DNA from: Cristatella mucedo
Taxonomy: Eukaryota > Bryozoa > Phylactolaemata > Cristatellidae
Assembly (NCBI GenBank): GCA_009760855.2
Contig: WPIO01000019.1
Location: 3,793,501 to 3,857,500, forward strand
Direction of reading: 5' to 3'
DNA length: 64,000 bases
Shown: in pieces, positions 45,386-57,191 of the stretch
Layout: each line of letters starts with the position of its first letter
Numbering within the stretch: position 1 is the first letter of the stretch
Made by a program: the position numbers and the translations under genes
Notes under the pieces: model-generated
Told to the model about the DNA's origin: nothing
What the model saw: only the letters and a program-made list of their open reading frames with translations
Databases searched by the model: none

Positions 45386-47335
45386 AGCGTGATCGTTAAC
45401 AAAATCAGCAGCAGCAAGGGACTAATAAAGGACTCCAGGAACATCGAACCTTCAAAGTTCAAGTAATGCGCTATTTTGTCAACAAAGTTTTGGAAGACTA
45501 GAGGTTTTTCATCGAAAGCAGAATGAGGTAATGAGGTCCGTAGCTGCGGCTAAATGAACATTGAGACCAGCGTTGTCCATCTAAATCCTGCTGCTACTGC
45601 TGCCTCTGCATCTGCTGCTGCTTCTGCTATAGAGGAATTCCGTGACAACGAATTCAAACATCGTTGTCACAAAGGAGCTATTCGTCGAGAACAGCAGAAT
45701 GATTCACAGCAGCAGTTCTCTCGACTCTTGCCGGAGCTGCCACAGCTTCAGCTCTTTTCCATGCAGCTGTCACAGCTTCCGCTTTATTCACTCTCCTCAG
45801 CCATTCGCTTCAATCGGGAGCTCAGGTCGATCACGTGGCTGAAAACGACCATACTGCATCGAAATATATATTGCGGATCCTTAATCATCACCGAACGCAT
45901 TGCGTGCATCAAGTTTAAGGTGATAAAGTAAACTAGCTTATGTAGAATATTTTGAAATTTTTCTTCGTGTTTTCCTCCAGACAAGATAGAGCTAAATTAA
46001 GAAAGAACTGCAACAGTGCCCGATAGTAGGGTCAGCTCGCCGGCTAGGTCAGAGGACACTAGGGCCAGGCCCAACTTCCAAATCAAAGATGGTTTTCATG
46101 ATTTCTTTCCGAGTGTGGGCCAGACAGCACATGAAAGACTACTTGCGTGGGATGAAGAAACTGATGGGAAGAACTTCAACAGACTGCAAAGCTCTCTGGT
46201 GGGGACTCGAAATAAGAACTTCCTGTACGACCTATTGTATCCCTGTAAAATGTACCGAGAACATTCTTAGTAGGTTTAGTCAATAACTATTGTTATTACT
46301 TTATCCAAAGCCATGCTTAAATACTACATCTACATTACATATAAAGTCTAGTAAACTGGGTGCACTTTGATTTAAGAATATCCTCTCACGGCTTGTTAAA
46401 CTGCAAGGACAGTGAAGTAGTTGTTTGCCGCCATCACAGATCTGGCATCTTGCTACTACGGCCACTTTCGAGGTCAAGGTTTAGCCCCCTACAAATTTCT
46501 ATCTATGGGCCTGCTTATTTAATTAATTTGTTAGTTTGCTAGTGAACTCAGCCTCTTTAGAAGCTTTCTCCGTTTGAACAGGCAGAGATCGTGGTCTGGC
46601 TTTGGCGACGATGGCCTGAGTAGGGGTACTGAAGTGCATGCAACTTAGCTGACGTGCATGCAACTTAGCTACTGAACGCACAACAGAGTTATCCCGTTTG
46701 GCCCGTTGCTGGCGAAAAGGAGTAGACAGACTTCTTCGGACCGCGAAGGTAAGATTGGCGAGGAAATGAAATGAAAAGGATTCTTCCGCGCATCATCAGT
46801 CAGAGGACTCTCGGAAGGGAGTAAAATATTGACAGCAAAGGTCAAGCAACGTGTACGTAAGGGGACCGGAAAAAAGCGCCCCAAGGTCGCAAGGGAAACC
46901 GAATGACCCGCCGGCTGCAATTGATAATTGAGGAGGTCAAGAAAAATAAACCCTAAACCTTGCCAAGACATGAACTATGTCAATCAGCGACAGCAATATG
47001 TCAATCGCCGCGTCTCTCTTTTTTAGTCACACTTTGACGGCATGCTGCTGACCTTGCAGTATGCCTAGTCTAGTAGGACATATATTAACTACAATTGGTC
47101 CTTCGAAGGCGCCCCTGAGAGAACCAAATTTCCCGAGGGAGGTTTGGTTCTCTCAGGAACCTGTGTGCTTTACTATTTCTGAGGAGAAAGCAGTAACGAA
47201 GAGTCAGTCACACGAAAGGTGTCATGCTTGGAAAAAGCATACAAGAAGCACACAAGTATCATTCTTGAACAAGCATGCATGCAAAAGCGAGCAAGTAGAA
47301 CCCTCGGGTCGTGAACTAGTGTACCTTTGCTTTGA
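45386..47335. other. Stretch without recognisable feature
   Basis: Frames of 60-125 codons (for example 45554-45931 and 46016-46270) overlap others in alternative registers and carry no motif I know. They may be decayed transposon ORFs. Confidence 0.35.
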
Positions 47336-47339
47336 TCCC

Positions 47340-48425
47340 TCCCAGCCTTCGAGCACCTCAAATTCTCTCAACTCACTTGCTGCATGTATCGATGACATCC
47401 GCACATGGATGGCTCAAATTTTCTAAAACTAAATGATGATAAAAATAACTTACTAGTTAAGGGAAAACCCAGTGTGATTCGCAAATTGGACAGGCTGACG
47501 TTCAAAAATGGCTCTGTCAGCATATCTCCCGTGGAATCAGCTCAAAATCTAGGTGTCATATTCCAAAGCGACCTCTCATTAGATGACCATATCAGCTCCA
47601 CAGTCAAATCTGCCTAATTTCAGCTTCATAACATTGCTAAAATTCGGGCTTGTTTAGATAAGGATACCACGTCAAAGCTGGTCCATGCATTCGTGACATC
47701 CCGTCTCGACTTCAGCAACTCACTGCTTACTGGCCTACCAGCATGTGCAATCAGGCGATTGCAGCTGGTGCAAAACTCTGCAGCTAGGCTTGTCTGTCGT
47801 GAGCTTCGCAGTTGTCACATTACACCACTTCTCGCCGACCTGCACTGGCTACCAGTCAAGCAAGGGATTGATTTCAAGATTTTGTCGCTCACTTTTAGGT
47901 CACTTCATTCTTTGGCTCCAGCCTATCTCTCAGATCTACTCCCCAACCAGGACGAGCATCGTACCACCCGCTTTTCGGAATCCAACAGTCTACAAATACC
48001 TCGTACAAACCTCAAATCCTTTGGAGACCGTGCATTTAGTTCGTATGCTCCCAAAGCCTGGAACTCCCTCCCGACCTGCGTTGCGTCAGAACATCCCTGA
48101 CCTGACCACGTTTAAAAGGAACTTAAAAACACACCTATTTATGACAGCATATAGTGGGTCCCTGTGATTTGTCCTTCATGTGCTTGTGCGTGCTGACACT
48201 GTGCGTGCTGCCACTAACCACATTTGCATACTGACCCTGTGCATGTCACCCCTAACCATATTATTCATTGTGTTTGTTTTTCAAGCATGATTTTACTTAC
48301 CATTCAATTGCATTTCCCTTCGCAGCAAATGTAAAGCGCCTAGAAAGAGATTAAGTTCTCTGAGGGTGCTTTATCAAGTGCCTTATTATTATGTTTATTA
48401 TTATTATTATTATTATTATTAAGAC
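47340..48425 (+). mobile_element. LINE-B 3' copy, C-terminal RT to ATT tail
   Basis: The reference copy for LINE-B used here. RT palm end and thumb from 47340 (NFLKLNDDKNNLLV, GVIFQSDLSLDDHISS), then LVHAFVTSRLDFSNSLL, LQLVQNSAARLVCREL, LHWLPVKQGIDFKILSLTFR, APAYLSDLL and KSFGDRAFSSYAPKAWNSLP. A one-base shift near 48090 separates the last part, THLFMTAYSGSL and stop at 48167. The 3' untranslated region, stem-loop tail and (TTA)n follow. One stop at 47616 and the frameshift kill it. Confidence 0.9.
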
Positions 48426-48429
48426 GCCT

Positions 48430-48879
48430 AGCTAGTAACATTGACCGAATCGTGCATAAGGTAAGTGCGAAAAGCACGTAAGAAAAAACCAGCGGCAGTT
48501 TCTAAAGGCACGTTTTTGTGCATTAGAATTGAAGTTAAGGTCTTCTAAGGGTTTTCGACATCTTAATTAAAGGCACAGCTAAAATACCCTAGTCAGGGGG
48601 AGCCGGTGGAACGAGGGTGGTCGTGTGAAGTCAGTATTTCAGACAAGTACAGGACAAGTGCCGGAGCGAGTGGAATGAAGCGAACGAAACGTGAGAGCCA
48701 TGACTTTGAACTCTATGCATTGTTTTACGAGAGCCACTTCAGGTCTGGTAGAAGTTGTGTAATATGTCAATTGCGGCGATCGCGAGAGATGGATCCTCGA
48801 TGTCCAGCTGCACCATCAGCTCGAGTCTCATCATGCAGGCAAGAGCAGATCAAACAAGGGTCCCAGAGGTCTAGACAGG
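48430..48879. other. Stretch without recognisable feature
   Basis: Part of a 190-codon open frame (48606-49178), whose second half overlaps a decayed LINE-B. No domain is visible in the first half. Confidence 0.35.
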
Positions 48880-49190
48880 ATGTCCCAAAGGCATATAATA
48901 TCTCGTCGCGGTATCCATATTTTACGTACGCCCGTAATTTTTTTCTACATAATGTAGCTGAAAGTAGGCAGACTCGAGATCGGGGCGGTCATCTAGCGAA
49001 CGTTCATTTTGGAATAGGTCACCCACACACAGCACCGTCTCTGCCTAGGATGTGCTGGTTGAACCAAACTCGAGGTCAAGGCTTTCCAATTTCTATAGTA
49101 ATACTAGGCTTTAGCGAAGCCTTTAGGTCGCTCCTACTGACAATCGAATCGAGTATGTTAGCCTCATTCAAAAGCTAAATTGATAGTGCA
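48880..49190 (-). mobile_element. Highly decayed LINE-B fragment
   Basis: TAATGTAGCTGAAAGTAGGC and GAACGTTCATTTTGGAATAGG match 11405-11425 and 11636-11655 of the long LINE-B copy at low identity. Confidence 0.4.
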
Positions 49191-49339
49191 AGCCGCTAGC
49201 GAAATGAGGGAACTTGAAATGCTGGAATGAAGGGAGGGATCAACGCGCAAGTCAAGGCCATTGACTACCGTCCGTATGTGTGCATGTTTACATGCTCAAA
49301 CCGTTAACATAAATTTGGGAGCTGCTATTCGAAAACACT

Positions 49340-50070
49340 ACGCTACCGGGCCATCTATCGCCGGATGGAGATGCCGAGTCTTGCCGACCAATCAAAACAA
49401 GGTCACGTGCCGCGGGATTTAAAGCTTCCGTCTGCCGTGCTGCGGAGCCCGACCTGCTGCTGGCGGAATAGATTTTCACGTCCATTCCGCGGGCGCAAGG
49501 GGTGAGGTAAGATCTGCAACTCGAGCTATTGGCTTGAAGAGTCTATTTGGTTATACGCGGTGCCGCTCTCGCTCTCTCTGACTGCCTACCTGCGTGTGCC
49601 CCCCCCCCGGCGGCGCCTACTCGTAGCTTACCGCATGGGCTGCTGATGTGTCAATGTGAACACGGCCATGTAAATCAAGGTGCCTCACTACTCCGGTGCT
49701 TTTAGGCCTCTTGTGCAGCAGCACGCAGCTTCCAGAACTGTCGCGTTTCCTGTCATAGCTATACCGGTTCGACGGCTCACCGACTGCGTTGCCCCGCGTT
49801 AAGAGAAGTCTCCGGAAGCGTTTTCTCTGGCAGCCGCGGAATACAGCTGAAGCGAATAGTTTACGTATGTGTCGAAGGCGCGCTCTGTATTGCTTCTTGT
49901 ATTAAGCGGCCCGTCGGCCCGTCGGTGCTCCTCTGTGGCGCTCGCGAGACATCGGCGAGTCTGAGAGGTGCTGCCGTTGGCGCGTTCGCCGCTGTTAGCG
50001 TGCTCCCTGCAGCACGAACTGGGTGCTTCTTCTTACACGCGTCGGGCACGACTGATAACTCCGATACTGA
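49340..50070 (+). promoter_or_regulatory. CpG-rich region, putative promoter and first exon of the ZGLP1-like gene
   Basis: ACCAATCA (49387-49394), an E-box CACGTG (49404-49409) and a TTTAAA stretch (49417-49422) precede a GC-rich stretch that ends at a good donor, GGTGAG|GTAAGA (49506/49507). This fits a short noncoding first exon. CpG-rich sequence continues to about 50070. The link to the gene downstream is inferred from position and strand. Confidence 0.35.
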
Positions 50071-50744
50071 AAGGCTTTAGCGAGTGCCTACAAGTGCGGA
50101 TTCTGGGGAAGAAGGGCAGTGGTATCACTATTTCATCCGCTAGCTTCTTTAGCGAGGGCAATTCGCCAACCCCAATGGAAACCAACGAATGCCATCTCAC
50201 CGTTCGCAAAGCTCGTCACTGCTCCGAATAGATTACCACAGTGCTCCGCGCAGGAGCTTACCTACTTCAACTACCAGCGACAAGGGCGCGTAACGTGCTA
50301 CCATTTCTGACTGAGCCTCGTTCTGGCTATTATTCTTTCCCCGAAAATACCTCAGTCACGCCAAATGTATTGCATGCAAACCGTGTTTTGAGTGCACTTT
50401 GGCTTGTAAGTAATCTGATGCATCACAAACAGCAGAGGTTGACTGGCATGCCATCAATGATGCTTAGTAATTAACAACGGTTGCTCACAGTGTGAAACTA
50501 GTCCTAGCTGGGACTAGTCTAGAGCTAATCAGAACAATTCAATTAGTGTGCTTTTTAAAGATCTCTCTCTGCTACATGCAGATTTCTTGTCACAACATGG
50601 CCAATAAAAAAAGTGGGCACTTATTTTTTTGAGTCAGAGTCAGCTGAGGAGCTAAGCTGAACTCATGGAAAGTCAAATTACCTGCCACAGTTATTAGAAA
50701 CGGAAAGAATGATCTAGATTCCACATGGAAAGCCTTATTTAAAA

Positions 50745-50870
50745 ATATATAATCCATTTGTATAGCGCCCCAAGAGAACTTAATCTCTATTCAGGCGCCT
50801 CACATATGCCTGCGGGCTTGAGCCCACGACCTCATCAAGGCCTTGGTCGTGGCAAGCACCTTAACCGCTT
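50745..50870 (-). mobile_element. SINE-A copy
   Basis: Tail AATCCATTTGTATAGCGCCC, then GGCTTGAGCCCACGACC and CACCTTAACCGCTTG. It ends against an A-run. Confidence 0.8.
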
Positions 50871-50924
50871 GAAAAAAACATTATTAGTCAACTCTGTCAA
50901 CAGATTTACATGGCTAAAATTATT

Positions 50925-51305
50925 TTGTCAACAATTATTGGTCATCTTGTAGCAGCGATAGACAAACTTAGATCATTTTTTTTACAGAAGAGCCTCCACA
51001 TGTAATTTTATTTGCCGAAAGTGAAGAGCATGTAGCCTGTGAGAGATGGAGATTCTATCACGAGAACTCGTGAGAAAAATCTGTACTGGTATTACAAATC
51101 TGTAGACGCTATGGCAAGTGTCGTACGTGAAATTTTGTATTGCAGGTTTGCAGTGCAGCTTTGTGTAGATTAGTAGAATAATACTCGTTGCTGCGCTCTT
51201 GCTCGTTTGCCTTTGGCTGATTAGAGGATTGGAGCATTGGAGCTCAATCTCTGATGTTAGACTTAACCCATGGAGGATGTAAGCAGTTGAACGGCTGGCA
51301 TCGAA
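50925..51305. repeat. Local duplication, copy 1 (uninterrupted)
   Basis: This matches 52240-53035 once a LINE-A insertion is removed. Shared blocks include TTGTAGCAGCGATAGACAA, CACGAGAACTCGTGAGAAA, CAGTGCAGCTTTGTGTAGAT and ACTCGTTGCTGCGCTCTTG. The two copies are about 1.3 kb apart in the same orientation. Confidence 0.85.
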
Positions 51306-51693
51306 TTCAGGATAAACCATGTGGCAGATTAGCACAGAGTTTTGAATCGGAATGCTAGAACTTGTCTACTACGTGCACTAATGGTGCATAATTGATAGAG
51401 GGTGGTGGGGTTTGGGATTATGATCTTCTTTATTTGCTCTTCGAATCACGATCTGCATAGTTTTCAAACGAACCCTAAGCTGGTCATTGAATGGAAATAA
51501 CTATGCTTTCGATGTTGCCAGGCTTGTGCAGAAAAGCAAATTCTTAATTCATACCGAGCTAGCCATTATTTTTTGCATTCAGTCACTAGGCAATTGTTAC
51601 TTTCCCGACTGCTTATCGTTCAGTTCATTTAAAGTGTCTTTTTGACGTTGTCTTTGGATTTCTGCAATGGTTCTCGGCACTACTGTCTTTTAA

Positions 51694-51893
51694 GGGGCAA
51701 GCTGGTCTTGCTCAAGCCGAAAAGTAGAAGCTCATCAAATGAGTATGACGTCTTCGAGACGGGAGTCAGGTGTGTTTTTTCCGACGACAGAGCCCGATCA
51801 CGCAGAAGATGATGTGGCTGCTGCAGAGAGCCTCCTTTTGCTCTTGAAGCAGGCACCAGGCAGTAGGGGCGGAGCAGCCGAAGTTCCAGCGAA
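51694..51893 (+). CDS. Candidate upstream coding exon of the ZGLP1-like gene
   Basis: The frame is open from TAA at 51691 to the strong donor GCGAA|GTAAGT, ending in phase 2, exactly the phase needed by the exon at 57192. Its last 37 codons are coding-like: EPDHAEDDVAAAESLLLLLK, an acidic stretch and a leucine-rich helix, then QAPGSRGGAAEVPAK. No in-frame ATG exists in the exon, so the start must lie upstream. The acceptor is uncertain, perhaps near 51716 or later. The ATGs at 51740 and 51746 are in another frame that soon stops. Confidence 0.45.
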
Positions 51894-51999
51894 GTAAGTC
51901 AGTTCTTATATGTCAATCAGCCACTGATTGTAATATCTGATTGGTTATCACTTATCGATTGCAAACATTCAGGTGTGATCAGACATGGTTACCACAACC

Positions 52000-52150
52000 A
52001 AATTAGATCATGAATTGTGATTACATCTAGACTCCTAGCTTTATTGTATAGGCCTTCCTGCCTGTGCAATAAGACACTACCAACGATGCAAAACCCGGCA
52101 GCTGGGCTTGTTTTCATGAACTTTGAAACCACCAGATTATAGCTCTTCTG
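52000..52150 (+). mobile_element. Decayed LINE-B fragment
   Basis: GATTACATCTAGACTCC, GGCCTTCCTGCCTGTGCAAT and AACCCGGCAGCTGGGCTTGT correspond to 47695-47800 of the reference copy. Confidence 0.6.
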
Positions 52151-52239
52151 TCTTAGCCGATTTAACAGCCTCATTTGTATTCCAAATAGCAAGCCTTCAT
52201 AGTAGAGCTGTGTCTACAGATTTAAAAACATATAATTAT

Positions 52240-53035
52240 TTTATCAACAATTACCTGTCAGCTTGTAGCAGCGATAGACAAGCGTAGATAACTTTTCCTA
52301 CAGAAGAGCCCGGACCAGTAATTATGTTTGCCGAAAATTTGCAGCCTGTGAGAGTGGAACTGCTGCACCAGTTTCAGCTTGTTCGCACCCTCAGGTCCTG
52401 TGTGGACAATAAGTTAGCTGTTCCATTCCTCCGCTTAAAGACCGTTGGCAACAGAAGCTTTAGCTCTGCAGGTCCTAGACTGTGGAACTCGCTTCTGTAA
52501 TTCTTACGCAGCGGCAACTACTCTCCTACTGCCGACTATGGCTCATCCTTTTCAGTGGTCCTGAGCTGCTACTTCCATGCTACTCACTACCTCAACTGCT
52601 CTCCTGACTCTGCTATGCTTCCCACTTTCTCTTTGTTGCGTGAGACGAAGTTTGTTGGCTACCTAATTCGTACCGAAAGCCGCTTAGGCTGTGAGTGCAC
52701 TATACAAAACTCTCCTGCGTAACACCCACATGGTCTATATGACTTTGTGAAGTTACAGACGGAGATACATTACATTACATTACGTGACATTTCTATCACG
52801 AGAACTCGTGAGAAAAATCTATACTGGTATTGCAAATCAGTAGATGCTAGGGCAAGTGTGATTTTACATGGAAGTTTATATTGTATGTTTGCAGTGCAGC
52901 TTTGTGTAGATTAGAAGAATAATACTCGTTGCTGCGCTCTTGCCTTTGGCTGATTAGAGGATAAGAATTGGAGCTCAATCTCTTATGTTAGGTTTAACTC
53001 ATGCAGGACGTAAGCGGTTGAACGGATGGCATCGA
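52240..53035. repeat. Local duplication, copy 2 (interrupted by LINE-A)
   Basis: Second copy of the 50925-51305 sequence. It is split at 52356-52788 by a LINE-A 3' insertion and followed at about 53040 by a SINE-B. Confidence 0.85.
52356..52788 (+). mobile_element. LINE-A 3' insertion with known empty site
   Basis: It begins GAACTGCTGCACCAGTTTCAG and runs through the C-terminus and 3' untranslated region to a TACATTACATTACATTACGT tail. Comparison with the uninterrupted duplicate (GCCTGTGAGAGATGGAGATT followed by CTATCACGAGAAC) places both boundaries to within a few bases. Confidence 0.9.
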
Positions 53036-53124
53036 ATGTACATTGCAGTTGGCAATAGAGGATCGTCCACTTCAGTACTAGAACCCACGAATTCGGTCGT
53101 GAAGAGCGAGCACCTTACCTTCTG
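53036..53124 (-). mobile_element. SINE-B fragment
   Basis: GTTGGCAATAGAGGATCGTCC, AGAACCCACGAATTCGGTCG and GCGAGCACCTTACC are the complement of the SINE-B body, B-box and head. Confidence 0.55.
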
Positions 53125-53455
53125 GGATATTGCGGCCTCTTACCTGCACCGATTCCCCATCAAGCACCGCATTTACCTTGAGGTCCTGCCACTCACTGTT
53201 TAATTTCTCCATTCTCTTGCTGTCCCTTTACCTATCTGAACTACTCAGTCCTCGGGTGTCTCATTGCACGACCAGCCCCGCAGACCCGGGTCATTTTGCT
53301 GTGCCACTCACCAACCTCAAATTGATCTATTGAAGACCCTGCCTTTAGTTCCTGTGCTCGTGAAATTCTCTGCCAATTGACGCCGAGATATCCCCAGACT
53401 TCGTGACAATTAAAGCTAAACAACAAATTAATTTGCCCCTGATTGCATGTACTTC
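53125..53455 (+). mobile_element. Decayed LINE-B C-terminal fragment
   Basis: The translation keeps LHRFPIKHRIYLEVLPLTV, corresponding to LHWLPVKQGIDFKILSLTF, and later traces of the KSFGDRAFS region. Many stops. Confidence 0.6.
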
Positions 53456-54120
53456 AACCTGTACGAATCACATTTTATATTATTTGCTTCCACTCGGGCA
53501 TGTCCTAATCAGTTAATAAGATTTCTTATCTTTTGATTACCTAGAAAAATTTAGCTGTCACAAGGTGCTATAACTGTTGTATTAATATTGTTATTGTTAT
53601 TACAGCATATCTTTTTGCAGGCACGTTTATTCTTGGCCTACATTAACTCATTAGCAATGACCAAGGGCTGTATGTTGTCTCGAAATTACTCGAAAGTACT
53701 ATTAGTTGAACATAGACCTGGTGTAGGCTCACATCCGAGGAGCCTTGTTGGACAGCATGAGTGAACGTCGGTTTTTGCATCAGATATTAATTGCATAACG
53801 ATGATCACTTACTGATGATTAAATATTATAGACGATCGTGCATCGGCATATGCTCCCATGTATGTGTACTGTATAGGTAGAGATCGAGTCCAATTTTGCA
53901 GAGGCAGTTCCATTTCGAGTAATCAGGCCATATGAATTCATTATCAGCTGGTTGCACAGGGCAATGTTTTCACCGCCGTGCAGCTGCACCTCGAGCGGCT
54001 GAGGCTGGCAGTCGGTGACTTTGAGCGGACAGTAAGCACTGGGCTGTAAGCAGTCATGCAACGAAGAATAGGGACAGGAGACTTTCATGTAAAAGCACCA
54101 CAAGTATTACTACGATTGCG
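53456..54120. other. Intronic or intergenic stretch without recognisable feature
   Basis: AT-rich. The 94-codon minus frame at 53819-54103 carries no known motif. Confidence 0.35.
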
Positions 54121-54281
54121 CCAAGCTGGTTTGGTCCAGCGGTTAAGGTGCTCACCCCGACCAAGGTCTGGCTGACGTCGTTGGCTCGAGCCCGGAGGCA
54201 TATGTGAAGCGCCTAAATAGAGATTAAGTTCTCTTCGGGCGCAATACAAATGAACTATGTTATATTATTATTATTATTATT
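54121..54281 (+). mobile_element. SINE-A copy
   Basis: CCAAGCTGGTTTGGTCCAGC, GGTTAAGGTGC, B-box TTGGCTCGAGCCC, tail GAAGCGCCTAAATAGAGATT, then (TTA)n. Confidence 0.9.
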
Positions 54282-54319
54282 GCAATCTTTTAGCATGCCA
54301 ATAGTTACGGTTGTATCTG

Positions 54320-54738
54320 CAATGTAATGTATCTCCTTCTGTAACTCCACAAAGCCATAAAGACTATGTGGGTGTTAGACGGGAGAATTTTCTTTAGCGC
54401 ACTCACAGCCTATGCGGCTTTCATGATGCATTCGGTAGCCAATAGACTTCATCTCATACAAAAAAGGAGAAAATGAGAAGGATTGCTGAGTCGGGATAGC
54501 AGTCGAGATTGTGAGTAGCATGGAAGTAACAGCTCAGGATGGCTGGAAAGGATTTGCCTCAGCCGATAGGACGAGAATCTATATCATTAAATAAGAATTG
54601 TGGAAGTGATTTTCACAGTATAGGATATGCATGGCAAAAACTTACAACGATCTTAAAGCGTAGAAATTGGACCACTGATTTATTGTCCGTGAAGGACCTG
54701 TGGGCACGATGAGGCTGAAACTGGCACAGTAGTTCAGA
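54320..54738 (-). mobile_element. LINE-A 3' copy
   Basis: Tail AATGTAATGTATCTCC, then the 3' untranslated region and about 60 diverged C-terminal codons. At 54738 it abuts a LINE-B tail. Confidence 0.75.
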
Positions 54739-54825
54739 TAATAATAATAATGATAATGCACTTGATAAAGTGCCCTCAGAGAACTCAATCTCTTTGTAGG
54801 CGCTTTACATTTGTTGTGGTCGTAA
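54738..54825 (-). mobile_element. LINE-B 3' tail
   Basis: ATAATAATAATGATAATGCA followed by the LINE-B stem-loop tail and CGCTTTACATTTGTTG. Only about 85 bp long. Confidence 0.8.
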
Positions 54826-54884
54826 GCTATGTAATGAATAAAAGATGCGATTAGAGCTACTTTGTCGTGAACAATCATATTAAT

Positions 54885-55480
54885 AATAGTACATTCTCAT
54901 GTAGCACCCTCAGAGAACTCAATCTCTTTCTAGGTAGTCTACATTTACTGTAAAGGAAACATGACCATTTGGTTATTGGTAGCCTGCACGATGTCAACAT
55001 ACATGAAATAGTTGATAGTAACATGCACAGCGTCAGCTTGCAAATATAGTTAGTGGCAGCATGCATAGTGTGGACACACTTAAGCACGCAAACAATAAAT
55101 CACAATACCCAGCAAATGCTGTGAGGAATAGGTAAGTTTTTAGCTTCTTTTAAAGTATCGTCAAGTCAGGGGATGTCACGATGTCAGTCGGGAGTGAGCT
55201 CCAGGCTTTGGGAGCGTGCAAGCTAAAGGCGCTGTCTCCAAAGGATTTTAGTCTGGCTGTGCAAAACTGCTTGATTCGGAAGAACCGATTGTACGAGCCT
55301 AGCCTGATTTGCGAGTAGCTCCGGCAGATCAGCTGGAGCCAGAGAAGGAAGGGGCCTAAAAGTGAGTGACAAGACCTTGATGTCGATGGGCTGCTTGATT
55401 TGGAGCTAGTGCAGGTCGGCGAGAATTGGTGTAATGTGGCAACTTCGACACTCACGACAAGACTAACTTAGCTGTCGAGT
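54885..55480 (-). mobile_element. LINE-B 3' copy
   Basis: Diverged tail, 3' untranslated region (54890-55150) and about 100 C-terminal codons, including KSFGDSAFSLHAPKAWSSLP near 55190-55250. Confidence 0.8.
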
Positions 55481-55989
55481 TTTTCACTAACTCCGCACTC
55501 CTATATCATTCGATGTTAGTGCATCGTAATTGTAAATATTTTGTCTATATCTATTCTTCTCTTTTTGCTTTTAAAATCTGAGCTTGTAAATGTGCCCCTA
55601 AATGTGAATTGTCAAAGATTAGAACATCATTCAGTTAGTTATTTACTCGTCTCTGAATGGCTGTGTTTGTTCGTGAGCACCCTTGAAGTAGAACTTGTAT
55701 TAACTACTTTCAGATGGTGGCTTAATTTCAGACGGTTGATTGTTTATTTCCTTTGATAGATGTTTCACTACAACTTTCAGCAAGGAATTCCATCACCATA
55801 ACAAAACGGCATGCCGTAGAATGCAAAACTTGATGCTGTTCTCAAGCAGGCAATAATAATTATAATAGTGAGACTAAAGCTTCTCCCGGGTTGGCAATTA
55901 CCACGAGTATTATTGTATCTTGGAGTAAAAACAAGTAAAAAACTAAGTAAGGATAGGTTTATAACCAGTAGTCTTTCCTGTGTAGCAAC

Positions 55990-56100
55990 AAGGAGGCCTT
56001 AGTGCCTACCATCCCATTGCAGTAAGCAATAAAGGATTGGCTGCTGCAGGACGCAAATCCACGACCTGGGCTGGGAAAAGGGTGAAGCTTACCGCAGGGT
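55990..56100 (-). mobile_element. Probable SINE-B copy, diverged
   Basis: CATTGCAGTAAGCAATAAAGG, GCTGCAGGACGCAAATCCAC and GACCTGGGCTGG parallel the complement of the SINE-B body and B-box. Confidence 0.4.
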
Positions 56101-56324
56101 GTAGACCCAGCTCTGTTTCACACTATGCACACAAGACCCCATAAGTTTCAGTAACTCTCGGAATTGCTCATTCAAGTTCAAGCTTCAAATGACGTCGTGT
56201 GTGCTGTTAAAACAATTGGGTTTTCTAATGCCTTTACCGATGTTGATCTTGGTTAATCTATATTTACTTGTACTCTAAATACATTTAAAGGTTATCAGAT
56301 TAAAACAGCCTCATCTGTGTAGCC

Positions 56325-56447
56325 GCACAGGAGCCTTAACTGCTATCTCCGTCGCTTGCAATGGGCAGTAGAGAATCGCCAACTGAAGGACTCGAATCCA
56401 CGACCTCGGTCGTGAAGATCGAGCCGCTTACCCCCCCCCCGGCTAAG
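56325..56447 (-). mobile_element. SINE-B copy
   Basis: Complement of SINE-B: end AACAGCCTC, body CGCTTGCAATGGGCAGTAGA and ATCGCC, B-box GGACTCGAATCCACGACCTC, head GATCGAGCCGCTTACC, then a C-run. Confidence 0.6.
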
Positions 56448-56706
56448 ACCCAAGTGGAGATTTACAGCACTTTGGGAACAGTTAGTCTAAATCGGTTACA
56501 TTAGCCATTGGACCAAATGCAGCTGCTTCGTCATAAAGCCACCTATACAAAATGATTGTATAGTAAAACACTTAAATGAGAGAAGGCGTGCAACAGCAGC
56601 CTTCAGTTTAAAGTCATAAGCACAAAGAGATCGTATGTTAAGATAATCGGTGGAAAATGAGTGCCACCAATTAAGAACCATGCCTCTATTTAATTTACAT
56701 AACAGT

Positions 56707-56836
56707 AATAATATAATAAATAATTTGTATAGCGTTCTAATAGAACTTAATCTCTATTCAGGAGCTTTGCATTTGCCATGCGGCTCGAGTCCACGATCTT
56801 GCAAGCACCTTAACCACTGGGCCAAACCAGCTCATG
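56707..56836 (-). mobile_element. SINE-A copy, partly deleted
   Basis: TAATTTGTATAGCGTTCTAA, ATCTCTATTCAGGAGCTT, GGCTCGAGTCCACGATC, then a gap relative to other copies before GCACCTTAACCACTGGGCCA. Confidence 0.8.
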
Positions 56837-57191
56837 CCGCCCAAATTTTGTATGATAACGCAAATACGTACTCAGCTCGTAGCTGGAAAATATCAGGACT
56901 TCGAGATGGAGTAGGAATGCAAAGATTTCGTCCTCGATACCGGCTGTGCACTTGGAAATTTTTCAGCAAGCAGCTTACTAGCACATCATCACCTTGCTAG
57001 TTACATGGCTCAACAAAGGCTGTAGCATTTTCGTTTAGAAGCGCTGTCTCACTTGACAGCAAAGTCTAACTCGCCCTTCTTAATTATTCACAAAAAATGC
57101 TATTAAGGATGGTTGTATGTGGAGCTAATCAGGTTGCAATCGCAGACTCGTGCATTTAATGTTGATAAATTGAGCACGATACATTTCCCAG

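Noticed and set aside
47405-48167. Two host genes
   Set aside because: Both frames are pieces of one LINE-B reverse transcriptase split by a stop and a frameshift.
51740-51846. Start of the ZGLP1-like protein at ATG 51740 or 51746
   Set aside because: That frame reaches TGA at about 51844 and is not the frame that matches the downstream exons.
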